Part shown: piece after piece, positions 53,412 through 64,000 of the stretch | How positions within the stretch are numbered: position 1 is the stretch's first letter | Layout of the letters: every line of letters starts with the position of its first letter | Source: Piper betle | Taxonomy: Eukaryota > Streptophyta > Magnoliopsida > Piperales > Piperaceae | NCBI GenBank assembly: GCA_033002965.1 | Contig: JAURVB010014732.1 | Span: 34,577-98,576 of the forward strand | Reading direction: 5' to 3' | DNA: 64,000 bases | Position numbers and translations under genes: made by a program | Notes under the pieces: model-generated | The model's database searches: none | What the model was told of the DNA's origin: nothing | Seen by the model: the letters and a program-made list of their open reading frames with translations, nothing else

Positions 53412-55159
53412 ATGTATCATGCTAAGAAGTTCTCAACTGTGTCCCTGCCCCTGGTGCCTTATAAGCCTCAAAGCGTAGAACAAATAGCTAACACTGGAAC
53501 CGTGGGGGGGCTGACATGAATAATTCTGCTTCTTCTGGAGGTGGTGGAAAGCAGCGGCTGCGATGGACTTCAGATCTCCATGATCGATTTGTTGATGCTA
53601 TAACACAGCTCGGAGGACCAGATAGTGGGTATTTTTTTTGTTCAGATAAATGTGTCTCGTTTGTTCCCTTCTAACACTAACTTGCCGTAATTTTTGCCAC
53701 AATATTGTTTCCCTACTAAATTAATGTGTTTATAATAACCATTTCGAATTAGTCTCATTTTTTCACCCTGGATTAGCTGATCTTGATAAGAATAAAGGAG
53801 TTCTTTTTTAACCTTTTAATGATTGACATGTGTGCTCATCAAAATGTTTGCCGTAGGAAATGTGATCTCAAAACTGGATCAATATGTTAATTTTATCCTA
53901 AGCTACGAGGTGTTTAAGTTATCAAAATTTGAAAATGCAGATAAGATTGTTCTGACAATAAGACAATTACTGACACAACTCTGTTTACTGGAATTGTTTT
54001 TGGTAGACAATAAAGCCCTGAATACCAAGAAGTGCATTTTTTGCAAAAACATTCCGTTATTATGCTTTTTATTCTCGCGATTTATTAAATTTGCTCACCT
54101 ATTTGAAAAGGAGCAACTCCAAAAGGTGTTTTGAGGGTAATGGGTGTTCCAGGGCTTACAATTTATCATGTGAAGAGCCATTTACAGGTAAGTGATACTG
54201 TTCTACTTCTTGTTATGTATGTGTGATCTTCAGCCAGCTGGTACTGATATAAATGCTCTTTTGTCCAGAAATATCGCCTTGCCAAATATCTTCCTGAGTC
54301 TCCAGCTGATGGTTAGATCTTCTTCTAACTTATTGACTACGCAGTGTCTAACATTATCCTTGGTTTCAGATTTACCTGCTTCCACAGGAGTTAATGGATT
54401 ATTGTGTATTTTACAAGGGTCCAAGGATGAAAAGAAGGATTCTGGTGATTCTTTATCTGGCACGGAGTCTGCCCCGTAAGTTACTTTTTGTTCATCAGAA
54501 TTGTTATGTTGTAGAATCCTATTATTTTTGTCCAGTCTGGAGTCTGGATTCTTCACAGGAAAATTGATTGGTGTTAGTGGACTCCATTTTACAGTGGACT
54601 TCAAATAAATGAGGCACTAAGGATGCAGATGGAGGTGCAAAAACGGCTCCATGAACAGCTAGAGGTTCTATTTGTTTACGTTCTGTGATAGCAGACAAAA
54701 CAGCTCAGTTTGTTTTGTGATCTTTACCAGTCAACTTTTTATTTGTGACAGGTCCAGAGGCAATTGCAGTTAAGAATTGAAGCTCAGGGAAAATATTTGC
54801 AGAAGATTATTGAGGAACAACAGAAACTTGGAGTGCTCAAAGCATCCGAAACTCCAAGTGCTGAAGGCAAAGATAATCTTTCTTCACCACCACAAATGGA
54901 AAAAACAGAGGAGCCTGCCTCTTCTGCAAAGAAACAGAAGGTAGACAATAGCCCTGCTGATATATCCCCTCAAGTGTTGGACCCATTACGGCCTGACACG
55001 AACACTGATTTCATCGGCCAGTGGGAGGAAGATTTGTACGGAAGGGACACTGGGTTTGGGTTCTCTGGGGCAGGATTTAAGAACGGGGAGGCTGATTTAG
55101 GGCAGCAAGAGCAATCAGATATGCAACCAACTTATGGTTCTGGGGAAATTCCAACTTGA
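53412..55159 (+). CDS. MYB-CC (PHR1-like/PHL) transcription factor, with one single-base frame lesion
   Basis: Six exons: 53412-53624, 54111-54187, 54269-54311, 54418-54475, 54595-54664 and 54752-55159. The protein begins MYHAKKFSTVSL, as in monocot PHL proteins I recall. The GARP/MYB-like domain (about residues 48-105) contains RLRWTSDLHDRFVDAITQL, RVMGVPGLTIYHVKSHLQ and KYRLAKYL. The MYB-CC coiled coil (about 125-180) contains QMEVQKRLHEQLEVQRQLQL and RIEAQGKYLQKIIEEQQKL. Members bind P1BS-type sites and govern phosphate starvation or related programmes. Near 53504-53510 a run of seven G is one base short: as written a stop follows at 53517-53519, while the next frame continues with NNSASSGGGGKQRLRW. 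With one more base the exons sum to 289 residues and all phases fit. An upstream in-frame ATG at 53346 is possible, but homology starts at 53412. Confidence 0.88.
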
Positions 55160-56640
55160 ATTAAGGAGATTTAATATGAATTTTCTAACTGATTTGTGAC
55201 TGATACTACGATACGGCCATATGATATCCCGGGTTTCGTGGCCATATTATAACCTACCTGTGTATGTACATTCAAGAGGGCAAAGTGATGTGGATGACGG
55301 AATTTGTATAGCTTTCTCATGGAAAAATAGTAGGCTTGCTGCGAAGCTTGTGAAGCTCTATCGGTTGAAATCATGTAAATTGCTTCTTGACATCGAGCTG
55401 GTATTTATTTATATGATTTCCAGATTATCAGCTCATCAAGAAATTGAAAAGCTGTGTGTTACCGAATTGCCATTTTAGCAGCACGCGTTCAATGTGACAT
55501 GCAACACCCAAATGAAATTTTAAATCATGTTCGTTTAACCCTCACCATATTTTCTGAATGGCAGCGCCGGGACTGCCAAGCAATTCTTGCCTGTAATCTT
55601 CTTGTGTCTATGCTAAATCGCTAAGTTCAGATACGAGGTCCTGAAGCGTTCATTTTCTAAGAGCTCAATTTCAATCCCGTCTTCATCATTCACTGCATGT
55701 GATTTTAATGCTCTTTAATCTACAACTTATCGGTGTTGAGGGAGCAGAAATTGACTGTAACAGTGGTGAACTGAAAAACTCGATGATGACGGGCAGTGAG
55801 GTTCTTAAGAGAAGGTGGTCACGTCCAACGCTTTGAGATGACGACCGAGCAGAGAGCAAGAACAGACTGTTCATCCCCACATTGTGGAACTAAATTACTG
55901 ATTTCAGCTCAAGCTATCCTTAAAGGACATGTTACTCGTATGCCAACAACTATCCCAAAGACAGCATTGGGAACTATAACTGATTCGCAGAAAAAACTCA
56001 CATCTTGTAAAAAGAAGAGAGAAAACTCGTGCCTCCTGTTATTCTAGAAAACAGAATGCAAACTGATGTTAAACCCTATAAAGCCCGTCCCTTTACAAAG
56101 CCAAGAAACTGGGTGGCTTTATCCTTTTAGAAATGGTTGTTTCTACCATCGACCTGGCATACCTTACTCGATCCATCTGAATTGTGGCATGTTTGCTGAT
56201 TCATCCACTGTGATACTGAGTAATCATCAAGAAATTGGGACGTGGACTGATGGTCGACAGAGTTAATTAAGCAGCCTCTGAAAAATCCTCCTCCAGAGGT
56301 AAAGAAACCGTACTGAGATTCCAAGAATGTTATTGTATCGTAAGTTGTTTATCTTTATAAAGGAGTCCGTTGCACTCCATGCAGCAAGTAGTTCACGCAA
56401 GATAAAGCGCGTCCAATAATAAGATGGCAAACGTGGAGAAGCGTTGGCATCCTTCATCAGGATATTTCCACTTTCTAACACCAGACAAGTCGCATTTCAC
56501 AGATATTGCAAACCAAAATTGACTCCCAGTATCCGCTATCACATGTATGTTAACATAAAAACATATGAGATAGACAAGAAAAAAAATTAAACATAGAAGT
56601 ACCTAGACGTCGCGTTACTCTTGATAATCAAGAAAATTCT
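55160..56640. other. Convergent intergenic region between MYB-CC and RFT1 genes
   Basis: The region holds presumed 3' UTRs of both genes. No further gene, RNA or repeat is supported. Confidence 0.45.
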
Positions 56641-59600
56641 TTAATCAGCATGTTCTCGGAATTGAATCAACCTGCGGATGAAAGGCTTTTCCTTTCTACA
56701 TCTGTAAACATATGAGCACCAATTTGTCAGAATCATGAATAAAAATGATGGTGAAGGTCAAGCAGCCAATTCGTTAAAAGCTTAAAGTTCCGTGTCAGAA
56801 ATTTTACTTCTGGTATTCAGTCCGACTAATGATATCCAAGAAAAATACACTCACATCACTACTGAGGACATAACCAGGCACACTAGACCAATGGAGACAT
56901 GAATCGGAAGAGTCATCCAAAAGTTCTCTCTGTTAAGAAATACTTTATCAGAAATTGCTGTGACGAGCCCAGACAAAAGTAGCAGCTCCCAGCCAGATGG
57001 GAGGCAACGGCGAAAAGAAAATGTGGAACCGTCCTGTTTCAAATTAGTAGCAGGGAAATTAGTTTCAGTACTCAACCAAATTGATAAGCATGAACTCAGA
57101 CTATGTTACAAATAAGCTGTTCAGGGAAATTAATTTCAGTACTCAACCAAATTGATAAGCATGAACTCAGACTATGTTACAAATAAGCTGTTCTACTAAT
57201 TCATCATGTATTTGGCATTAAATGGGGAATCTCAAACCCAAGAGACAGAAGGCCAGGTACTATTAAACTGCACAAGAAGCAAACAGTTTGAAAATATCTC
57301 CTTCATCAGATAGTAGAGACAAAAAAGACCATTTTGGAATCAAAAGAGCATAATAAGATAGTATTTTTCCTTATAATGTTTGCATGCTCACACTTGCACA
57401 AACTTTCAAAAACCACAAGGTATAAATTGACAAATTATTCTTTACACATTAAATGACACATTAGTAAGCGAACAAGTCACAAAATGTACCGATATCCCAC
57501 TAGGTTTGATGAGCATATTCCTTTTTTATGGTACGTAAAGTAGAATTGAGAGAAAGTACATACTTATAAACCCCTAGTTACCTGGAAATAGTACTTGATA
57601 AATAGTGAAGAGTACACTATCCTCATAATCATATCTAGAGTGATAGTCATGGATCATTTCTCTTTCATAGATAAGACATGAAAGAACAATCAGAAATTTT
57701 TTATATTCAAGCAAACAATGGCAGTGTTGCTCATGGCTCACTTTCTGATGTGACACATTCAGTATAAAGATCCCTTCGAATATTGAAAGGCAATGGTGAC
57801 TAAGCTGTATCCCCAAAAGTGTGATTCTGTATATGATAACATGTGGAAACTCTCAATCAACACAATTCTAATCCTACCAAAGAAGATAAAGATGGCATCT
57901 TGCATTGGGGATAGGGACCTGGAAATATTCTGTGATGAGCTTAAAAGAAAACACTCCTTGGATTTTGCCAAGATTTTTTAGAGTTACAGAATTACAAAAT
58001 AAGACCACAGGTTTAACAAAACATTTTTCATGCTCCTAGTTCTTTGTTAGATATCTGACAAGAATCATGCTTCACTTTCAAACAAAGGAATGGATTGAAA
58101 GAAGCGCATGATTAAGCATAAACATATTGACACGGCTGATGTATGGTCCAACTACCACAAAATTAAAATGGATAGAGAACAAAATCTACCGCAAAAGGAT
58201 ACTAATTGAATTTGCCATGACAGATCCAACTGCCCCAATGGATTGAACCAGCAAAACATTCAATACTACGTACACCACAGAACATGCCACAAGAAAATTA
58301 TTAGACTGCTGAAGTTGTTGCTTATCTGCTACTGCATGTAGAAATGCTTCAGAAGTTCCTAATACATAAAACACAAGAATCATCACCATGTTTGTCAATT
58401 GCGACACAGCAGCACAGAGCCTATGTTGAATTAATACTAAAGATTACGAGAACACAATTGACTACGTCCAAACAACTAACCATTCATAGCTAAAATAACA
58501 ACATAGAGGCAGTAATAACGAAGCATAGTGGGAGCCTCCCATCACTCCATGTTCTTCCATACAGCAACCTAAGCAGAGCATAGGAGTAGCTTGGACCAAA
58601 AGTGGAAACTAAAAGACCTACAATAAATATTGAAAGTAGCAAATAGTATCATTTTTAGAAACTATAAATGCAAAACCAAAAATTCAGAAAGACAAAACGA
58701 AAGTCAAAAATAAATATTTTTCAAAAGAAAAACAAAGTCGCAATATCTTTAGATATGCTGACCAATCAACACAATGATCTTTAAAGCCTCTTCAAGTGAA
58801 CGCCTTAATTTCACTCTTCCCTGGGGGATTTCTCCTGCTACAAAAGTGAGACAAAGTATCAATTATAACATTTATAAGAGATTAAAATCGACCACTACTG
58901 TGAATTCAGATATGTCAAGCAACACTTGACACCCAATTGGAAAGGACAATATTTGTGTTCTACCACCATATCTGAAAGAGTTAATATTAAATACAAGACA
59001 TCTCTCATTGAAACTCTGCCTGTCAAATTAATAATACAGAGCACATAGAAGAATAGGAACCTGTGTTTCTTTTAATGAATTAAAACTTGGTATATCCAAC
59101 ATATCTAACAAATTCTAACTCCAGTAAACAGCCGAGATGTAATAAGACAAAGCTAAGACAACGACAAAGAAGAATTAGACGAACCTGAAGCTAAACGAAC
59201 AAGAATTAGACAAACCTGAAGCTAAACAAACAAGAATTAGACGAACCTGAAGCTAACTTTGCAAATGTAGAGTAAGAACTCTCCTCAAATGGAAGAAAAA
59301 CTAGCCTCACAACCAAGCTGCCTGAAATTAAAATGGGCATAAATGAGAATAAATTTAAACCAACAAAAAAACCTCTATATTTTAACTTTCCACAGTAAAG
59401 AGAGAGAAATATGGTCCTCCAAAACGAGCCTATAGATATAATTTCACTTGCCTAATTTCTCCACAAGACTATATACAGCTTGATTATAGGGAGTAGCACA
59501 CTTCATAAGAACCATTTTTTCGCCTTCCTGAAGCAAGAACATTCTGAAGGATTGAAATGTGAATACCTTCCACAAGCTTGAAAGCTCCCTGTCCCTATTC

Positions 59601-59830
59601 ATTGTATGATGGATTCTGCATAACAATAAAAATGACTGAGAAACAGATACTCTGTCTTAAGGGGTACATGGGCATACATCTTTAGGGGGAAAAAATAGAA
59701 CTGCATCAACAAAGTACCTGAAGGGAAATAGATGATCAAAGAATTTCAAAAACAAAAAATAACCCCAATATCCTACAACCAAAAAGGCTGTGTACGAAGC
59801 TTGAGATAAAGCCACAACAGTGCTTTTGTC
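56641..59830 (-). CDS. RFT1: RFT1 dolichol-glycolipid translocation protein, 3' part, with one single-base frame lesion
   Basis: Nine exons of the C-terminal part are visible: 59830-59718, 59615-59452, 59321-59247, 58834-58763, 58617-58481, 58358-58190, 57621-57582, 57033-56855 and 56701-56641, about 337 codons. Landmarks are [85 protein letters not shown] and the end [14 protein letters not shown]1 is a multi-pass ER membrane protein needed for Man5GlcNAc2-PP-dolichol supply in N-glycosylation. The N-terminal third does not appear upstream within the window, where copia and LTR sequence follows. In exon 58617-58481 a run of three C (58538-58540) is one short, shifting WSDG...[15 protein letters not shown] between frames. 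The intron after 59452 uses a GC donor (TTAG|GCAAGT). A minisatellite repeats the donor at 59247. Other introns are GT-AG and in phase. Confidence 0.88.
57051..57192. repeat. 71-bp tandem duplication in an RFT1 intron
   Basis: Unit 57051-57121 is repeated at 57122-57192 with one mismatch. It lies in the intron just upstream of the penultimate exon (minus strand). Confidence 0.9.
59170..59257. repeat. 31-bp minisatellite (2.8 units) spanning an RFT1 splice donor
   Basis: Units 59170-59200, 59201-59231 and partial 59232-59257 share AAGAATTAGAC(G/A)AACCTG and what follows. On the minus strand each unit contains TTCAG|GT, so the exon's 5' splice site at 59247 is copied at 59216 and 59185. Confidence 0.9.
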
Positions 59831-60829
59831 CTGTTAGCATAGATTTAAACATTAGAGCTTAGTATGATAAAAATATGATTTGACGCTACTTCCTACAAAA
59901 CTAAGCAATAAATAGTTCACGAGTGACTACACATAAACCACAGAAATTTAAAAAATGCTTGTATAACCTAAGACTTAATGGTTCAACCAACTCATATCTT
60001 GTGGCCTGCTTTGCTCGTGCCAAGGAAAAGGAAAACTCATCTAACTTCAACACAAGGCCACTTTATGATTTCAATTCTTTGAAACTACTTGATACAATTA
60101 CCCTACTTCTGAAAATGCAAATAATTGACTTTTTCCTATAGAAATCAGATTCCCTGGTGGATGGTTTCACTCTGTCAACACCTCATCGTACATTTCTTAA
60201 CAATCTCTTTCAAGATAACTTTCCAGGGGTGTGCTATATACCATGTTATGACATTGGAATGACGTTCTTAACGAAATTTCATGCACCCGCACCCAAATCA
60301 GTGAATATAGAAATGTAAGAACTTTATTAATGGTATTTAGATTAAATTCTACATCATTATTTGTGACCCATAAATAATTAATTTTAATAGATTAATTAAA
60401 TTTAGGTCAACCTTAAATAATAGTATATGATACAATTTCTAATTCATGTATATATTTATGTCCAACATGTCAATTATCTCCTACTTGAACTATATATATA
60501 TACACAAACATAATTTTATATAATCTTATGGGCTCCAAAATAATATATGTTATTATTTAAAAATAATAATTTTATCTATTAATCAATATTAATATAGGAT
60601 CAAGGCGATTTTTGTTACATTTATCGTAACTAAACCCATTGATAGTCATATACATCAACACAATTAAATAACATAGATCACGTATGGATGTGTAGCATAA
60701 AAATTACATATAATTTGATCTGGACATGCCTATTTTCAACTAGTCCAACCCTATGAGATCACTAAAATAGAATGAAAGAGTGAAACATAAACCAAATTCT
60801 CCAACAAAACAAACTCTCACTAAAGTAGC
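59831..60829. other. AT-rich DNA upstream of the visible RFT1 exons
   Basis: This is probably part of a large RFT1 intron. No RFT1 N-terminal exon could be read here. The part after about 60300 may include a worn tail of the neighbouring copia element. Confidence 0.4.
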
Positions 60830-62288
60830 ATATCATTAAATGATACAAGTGGCATAAGATTATCCACTGCTGAAGCATAGGGAATCTTTTGCATTTCTTT
60901 TCCTTTTGTATCATTTTTAGGACATTGATTTAGACTGAATTTACCTCTTTTAGATACAGGGGTATCTCCTAGTTTACAACCTTACATGCCAAATCTCTTA
61001 AGCATTTTTTCTATCTAGGTCTTTTGTAATAATCTGGGTATACATCAAGAGCGATCCCGATGTATTTGAATTCCTAATACAAAAGACGCATTTCTAAGAT
61101 CTTTCATTTTAAATTTCTTTGATAAAATATCTCTCTCGTGTTGTATAAGAAACTTATATCATTACTGGCAAGTAATATTTTATAAACATATAAAACCAGA
61201 AAAATATATTTACTCTAACTAAACTTATAGTATATACAATCATCAATAATATTCATGTTAAAACCGAGCGAGAGAATAACTTGATTAAATTTGTAATACC
61301 ACTAACGAGAAGTTTGCTTAAGTCCATAGATGGATTTCTTTAATTTACAAACTAGATTCTTTGAATCTCTCGATATAAAATTTTATAGTTGTACCATATA
61401 AATTATTTCATCAACGTCACCATTTAGAAACGCAATCGTTACATCTATCTGATATTATTCAAGATCAAAATATGTCACTAATGTCATAATTATTCTGAAT
61501 GAGTCTTTCGATAAAACTAGAAAGAAAGTCCCATTATAATCAATGCCTTCCTTTTGAGTAAAGCTTTTTGCAACAAGACGAACATTATATCTTTCTACAT
61601 TACCTTTTGAATCCCATTCGGTTTTAAATAGCCATTTACAACCAATTGGTTTCGCATCTTCAGGCAATGAAACAAAATCCCAAACGTCATTATCTTTCAT
61701 GAATTTCATCTCTTCATTCATGGCATCAATCCACTTTTGAGAATTAGAACTCTTCATGGCTTGATGAAAGTTGATTGGATCATCTTCCATAATTCTAATG
61801 TTATCCTTATGCTCTTGAAGAAAGATGATATAATCATTTGAAATTGCATTTCTCCTTTCTCTTGTGGATCTCCTTAATGACATTTGCTCTTGAGGTTGTT
61901 GATCTTTCTTTTTAGGTATAACTTAATGATTGTGATTAGGGAGAATCTCAATATTGTCTTATAACTCTGGTATTATTTTTTGAACAACATCAGGAATATG
62001 GTCCTCATTATTATCAAGAACAATCATGAGAAGGGAAATATATTCTTCTTCAAAGACAAAGTTTCTAACTTTATTTCCTTCTCCAAACTCAACATCCTCA
62101 AAGTACTTGGCATTTCTCATCTCAAAGAATAACCTTATTGTGGGATCATAAAACTTATACTCTCTAGACTGTTCAAAGTACCCAACAAAATAGCTGCTAA
62201 TTTTTCTTAAGTCTAGTTTCTTTTGATTTGGCTTATAAGGCCTTGCCTTAGCCAGACAACCCTAAATGTGTAAATGTTTAATACTGGA
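60830..62288 (-). mobile_element. Copia-type retrotransposon polymerase remnant
   Basis: Read on the minus strand, three copia-like protein blocks appear in the expected order. One is an integrase-to-RT linker (ARPYKPNQKKLD, then SSYFVGYFEQSREYKFYDP) near 62200. The second is the RT N-terminus with WIDAMNEEMKFMKDNDVWDF and PIGCKWLFKTEWDSKGNVER, plus AFLNGDVDEIIYM, near 61400-61750. The third contains PVSKRGKFSLNQCPKN and IPYASAV near 60880-60960. In-frame stops (for example before NFISRDSKN and at 61448) show it is dead. It is cut at 62288 by an LTR-family insertion, so upstream integrase and gag parts are displaced or lost. Confidence 0.8.
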
Positions 62289-63674
62289 TGTAAAACCCAC
62301 GATTCGAGTCAGGGTTTTATATTTAAAACCGGTCGGTTCGACTGTTATTTTCGAGTCGAGTCAGTTTCAGAACACGTGTACTAAGCCGACGCCAGTCTCG
62401 TGTACGAGCCATGAGGGTCATGTGTACCCAAGTATATAATGATAACGTCATGAACACAATAAAAAAGATTGAGTTATCAAAATATATGAGAATATGCTGT
62501 TCATTTTTTTATTATGATATATAATGGATCGTAGAATTAGTTTTAGGCTGTTTACCGCGTTAGGATGCGTTACGGGTATTTTAGGTGGGTTGATAGTTCT
62601 AGAGCATATCATTATGATTTTTTGGTGTTGTTTGATTTTATAGGATTTTTCCCAAATTTTTTTGGAATTTTTTTATGACTTAAATATTATTTTTGACTCG
62701 AGTCAGAGACGAGTCAAGTAATATTTACGACTTTGCCACCACACACCCCTGCGCCCTTCTTTTCTTCCCCAAACCCTTGCCCGACACAGCCCTTGTACGC
62801 CTCACCACCGCCGCCGCCCGGCTGCCGATCGTCGCCGCCTAGCCCCGCGATGACGTCGCCATGTTGCCCCGACCAAGTCCGACCCCCATCGGGCCGCCGC
62901 GATGCCGTGCCCGCGTTGCGCTTCCGTCGCCGATTCCATCGCCGGTGACCAACCCTGACACAATTGGTCGGTCGCTTCAGCACCCTCAGCCCTCCAACGA
63001 CCTTCCCCGACCGGAACGGAGGCCATCGCCGCCCTGGCCAGCCGAATCTAGCCACCCATCGCACTGGCTCTGTTTGTGCATTTTCCCATGAGCCGCCATC
63101 TCTGTTGGCCGCGTTGACCTCATAGATGAGTCGGGCTCGCCAAGCCGGTTCCAAGGGTACCCAACACGACCACTTTCCGACCAGTAGACGCCGCCAGCGA
63201 CTGTCGCCGAAAAACCGCCGGAAGGTACCGGAAAACCGCCAAAAACCATCAGAAAACTGGAATTTCTGGAATTCGCCGGAATTCACCAGATCTTCAGCAG
63301 GGCTCACCCCGTCGAGCCCGATCGAACGTCGAACCTCGAGGAGCACCGAAACCCTAGCCGTCGCCAATTGCCGACGACGTGAGGTATAATTACCTCCGAT
63401 TTGATTATTTATAATTGATGATGATTGTTAGCACAGCATGCTCGGGTTGATTTATGATGTGATTGATAGTGCATGGAGGTTAACTGATCTAATGAAGTAA
63501 TTAAATTGAACATGATAATCGTGTATGATGTAACTTAGGAAAAATACAATAAAATTGTCATGAATAGGATGAGTTAGAGTTATTTTCATATTTATGGTAA
63601 TTTGACGGTTGATGATTTTGTGTTTAATTGTGTTGAGTTTGATGCATCATTTAGTTAACGGACGTTAGTATTTA
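62289..63674 (-). mobile_element. Long-LTR family copy, minus orientation, interrupted
   Basis: The copy starts TGTAAAACCCACGATTCGAG, the reverse complement of the intact LTR end, directly inside copia sequence (preceding bases CTGGA at 62284-62288). It continues through the AT-rich block (62500-62700), the GC-rich island (about 62730-63390) and the start of the next AT-rich part. Its own outer end is not reached, because another copy in the opposite orientation begins at 63675. The island open frames on both strands (for example 62714-63367) are not called as genes. Confidence 0.75.
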
Positions 63675-64000
63675 TGTAACACCCCAAATTTAGTTCACAC
63701 TCGTGAACCAAACCGGCATGTTACAGGCCCTGGTTAGGTCGGCTAACGCGAACCTAACTCGTGCGGATCCAATCTCGGCGTCTTAAGATGAAGATACAGT
63801 CTGTCATGAATGAATGCATGCGCAAAATCCTAACATGGTACTACATGAATGACATGCAAATTAAATTTCACACCATCACAATTACGAGCAAAATCGATAA
63901 AAATTCTGAAGTAAAACTAACAGGGTCTCCCCTAAAAATGCAATTATGGGCCCACCCTGTCAAAATAATATAGATACAAATATATCGGCAAGCATTAACA
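63675..64000 (+). mobile_element. Start of a further long-LTR family copy, plus orientation
   Basis: TGTAACACCCC begins at 63675. CACTCGTGAACC, the GGTTAGGTCGGC block, and CTCGGCGTCTTAAGATG follow as in 38740-38850 of the intact LTR. The copy runs off the window. It appears inserted into, or joined to, the minus-oriented copy before it. Confidence 0.75.

Noticed and set aside
62714..63367. 217-residue minus-strand frame
   Set aside because: Same GC-rich LTR island; composition artefact.

Overview
The window is nuclear DNA of a flowering plant. Spliced GT-AG genes, plant-only families (class B heat-shock factor, TGA bZIP, CDPK, VQ, MYB-CC), AT-rich intergenic DNA and decayed copia- and gypsy-type retroelements all say so. 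The MYB-CC and HSFB4 proteins look most like monocot versions as far as I can recall them, so a non-grass monocot is my guess; the sequence alone does not name the species.

Layout. 1.7-2.9 kb (-): HSFB4 repressor. 7.9-9.9 kb (-): complex I subunit NDUFA6/B14. 12.0-15.6 kb (+): a broken GH31 alpha-glucosidase/sulfoquinovosidase-like gene. 17.8-19.3 kb (+): mitochondrial acyl carrier protein. 20.1-21.9 kb (-): cyclophilin CYP22. 22.8-25.8 kb (+): protein arginine methyltransferase 3. 26.7-31.2 kb (-): TGA2.1-like bZIP factor. 34.2-36.7 kb (-): calcium-dependent protein kinase of the CPK17/34 type. 38.7-41.6 kb: a solo LTR with a perfect 5-bp target duplication. 43.9-44.2 kb (+): small VQ protein. 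45.3-51.4 kb: a decayed retroelement cluster containing a second, older LTR copy with its own 5-bp duplication. 53.4-55.2 kb (+): MYB-CC (PHL-type) factor. 56.6-59.8 kb (-): C-terminal two thirds of the RFT1 glycolipid translocation protein; its 5' exons are not visible. 60.8-64.0 kb: copia pol remnant (-) cut by more copies of the same LTR family.

The genes do not form a pathway or operon; this is an ordinary gene neighbourhood. HSFB4, TGA, VQ, CDPK and the MYB-CC factor are regulatory or signalling genes. NDUFA6 and mtACP are both linked to mitochondrial complex I, with no sign that their nearness matters. mtACP/CYP22 and PRMT3/TGA are convergent pairs; CYP22/PRMT3 is divergent, about 0.9 kb apart.

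Two themes stand out. First, five otherwise well preserved genes each carry one or two tiny lesions (CYP22, PRMT3 twice, CDPK, MYB-CC, RFT1), most in short homopolymers or a CG run. This looks more like residual long-read assembly error than five independent pseudogenisations, and it affects any automatic gene model here. Second, one long-LTR family (ends TGTAACACCCC...GGGTTTTACA, GC-rich island inside) is present in about six pieces of different age and orientation. I found no convincing sign of an undescribed molecular system.
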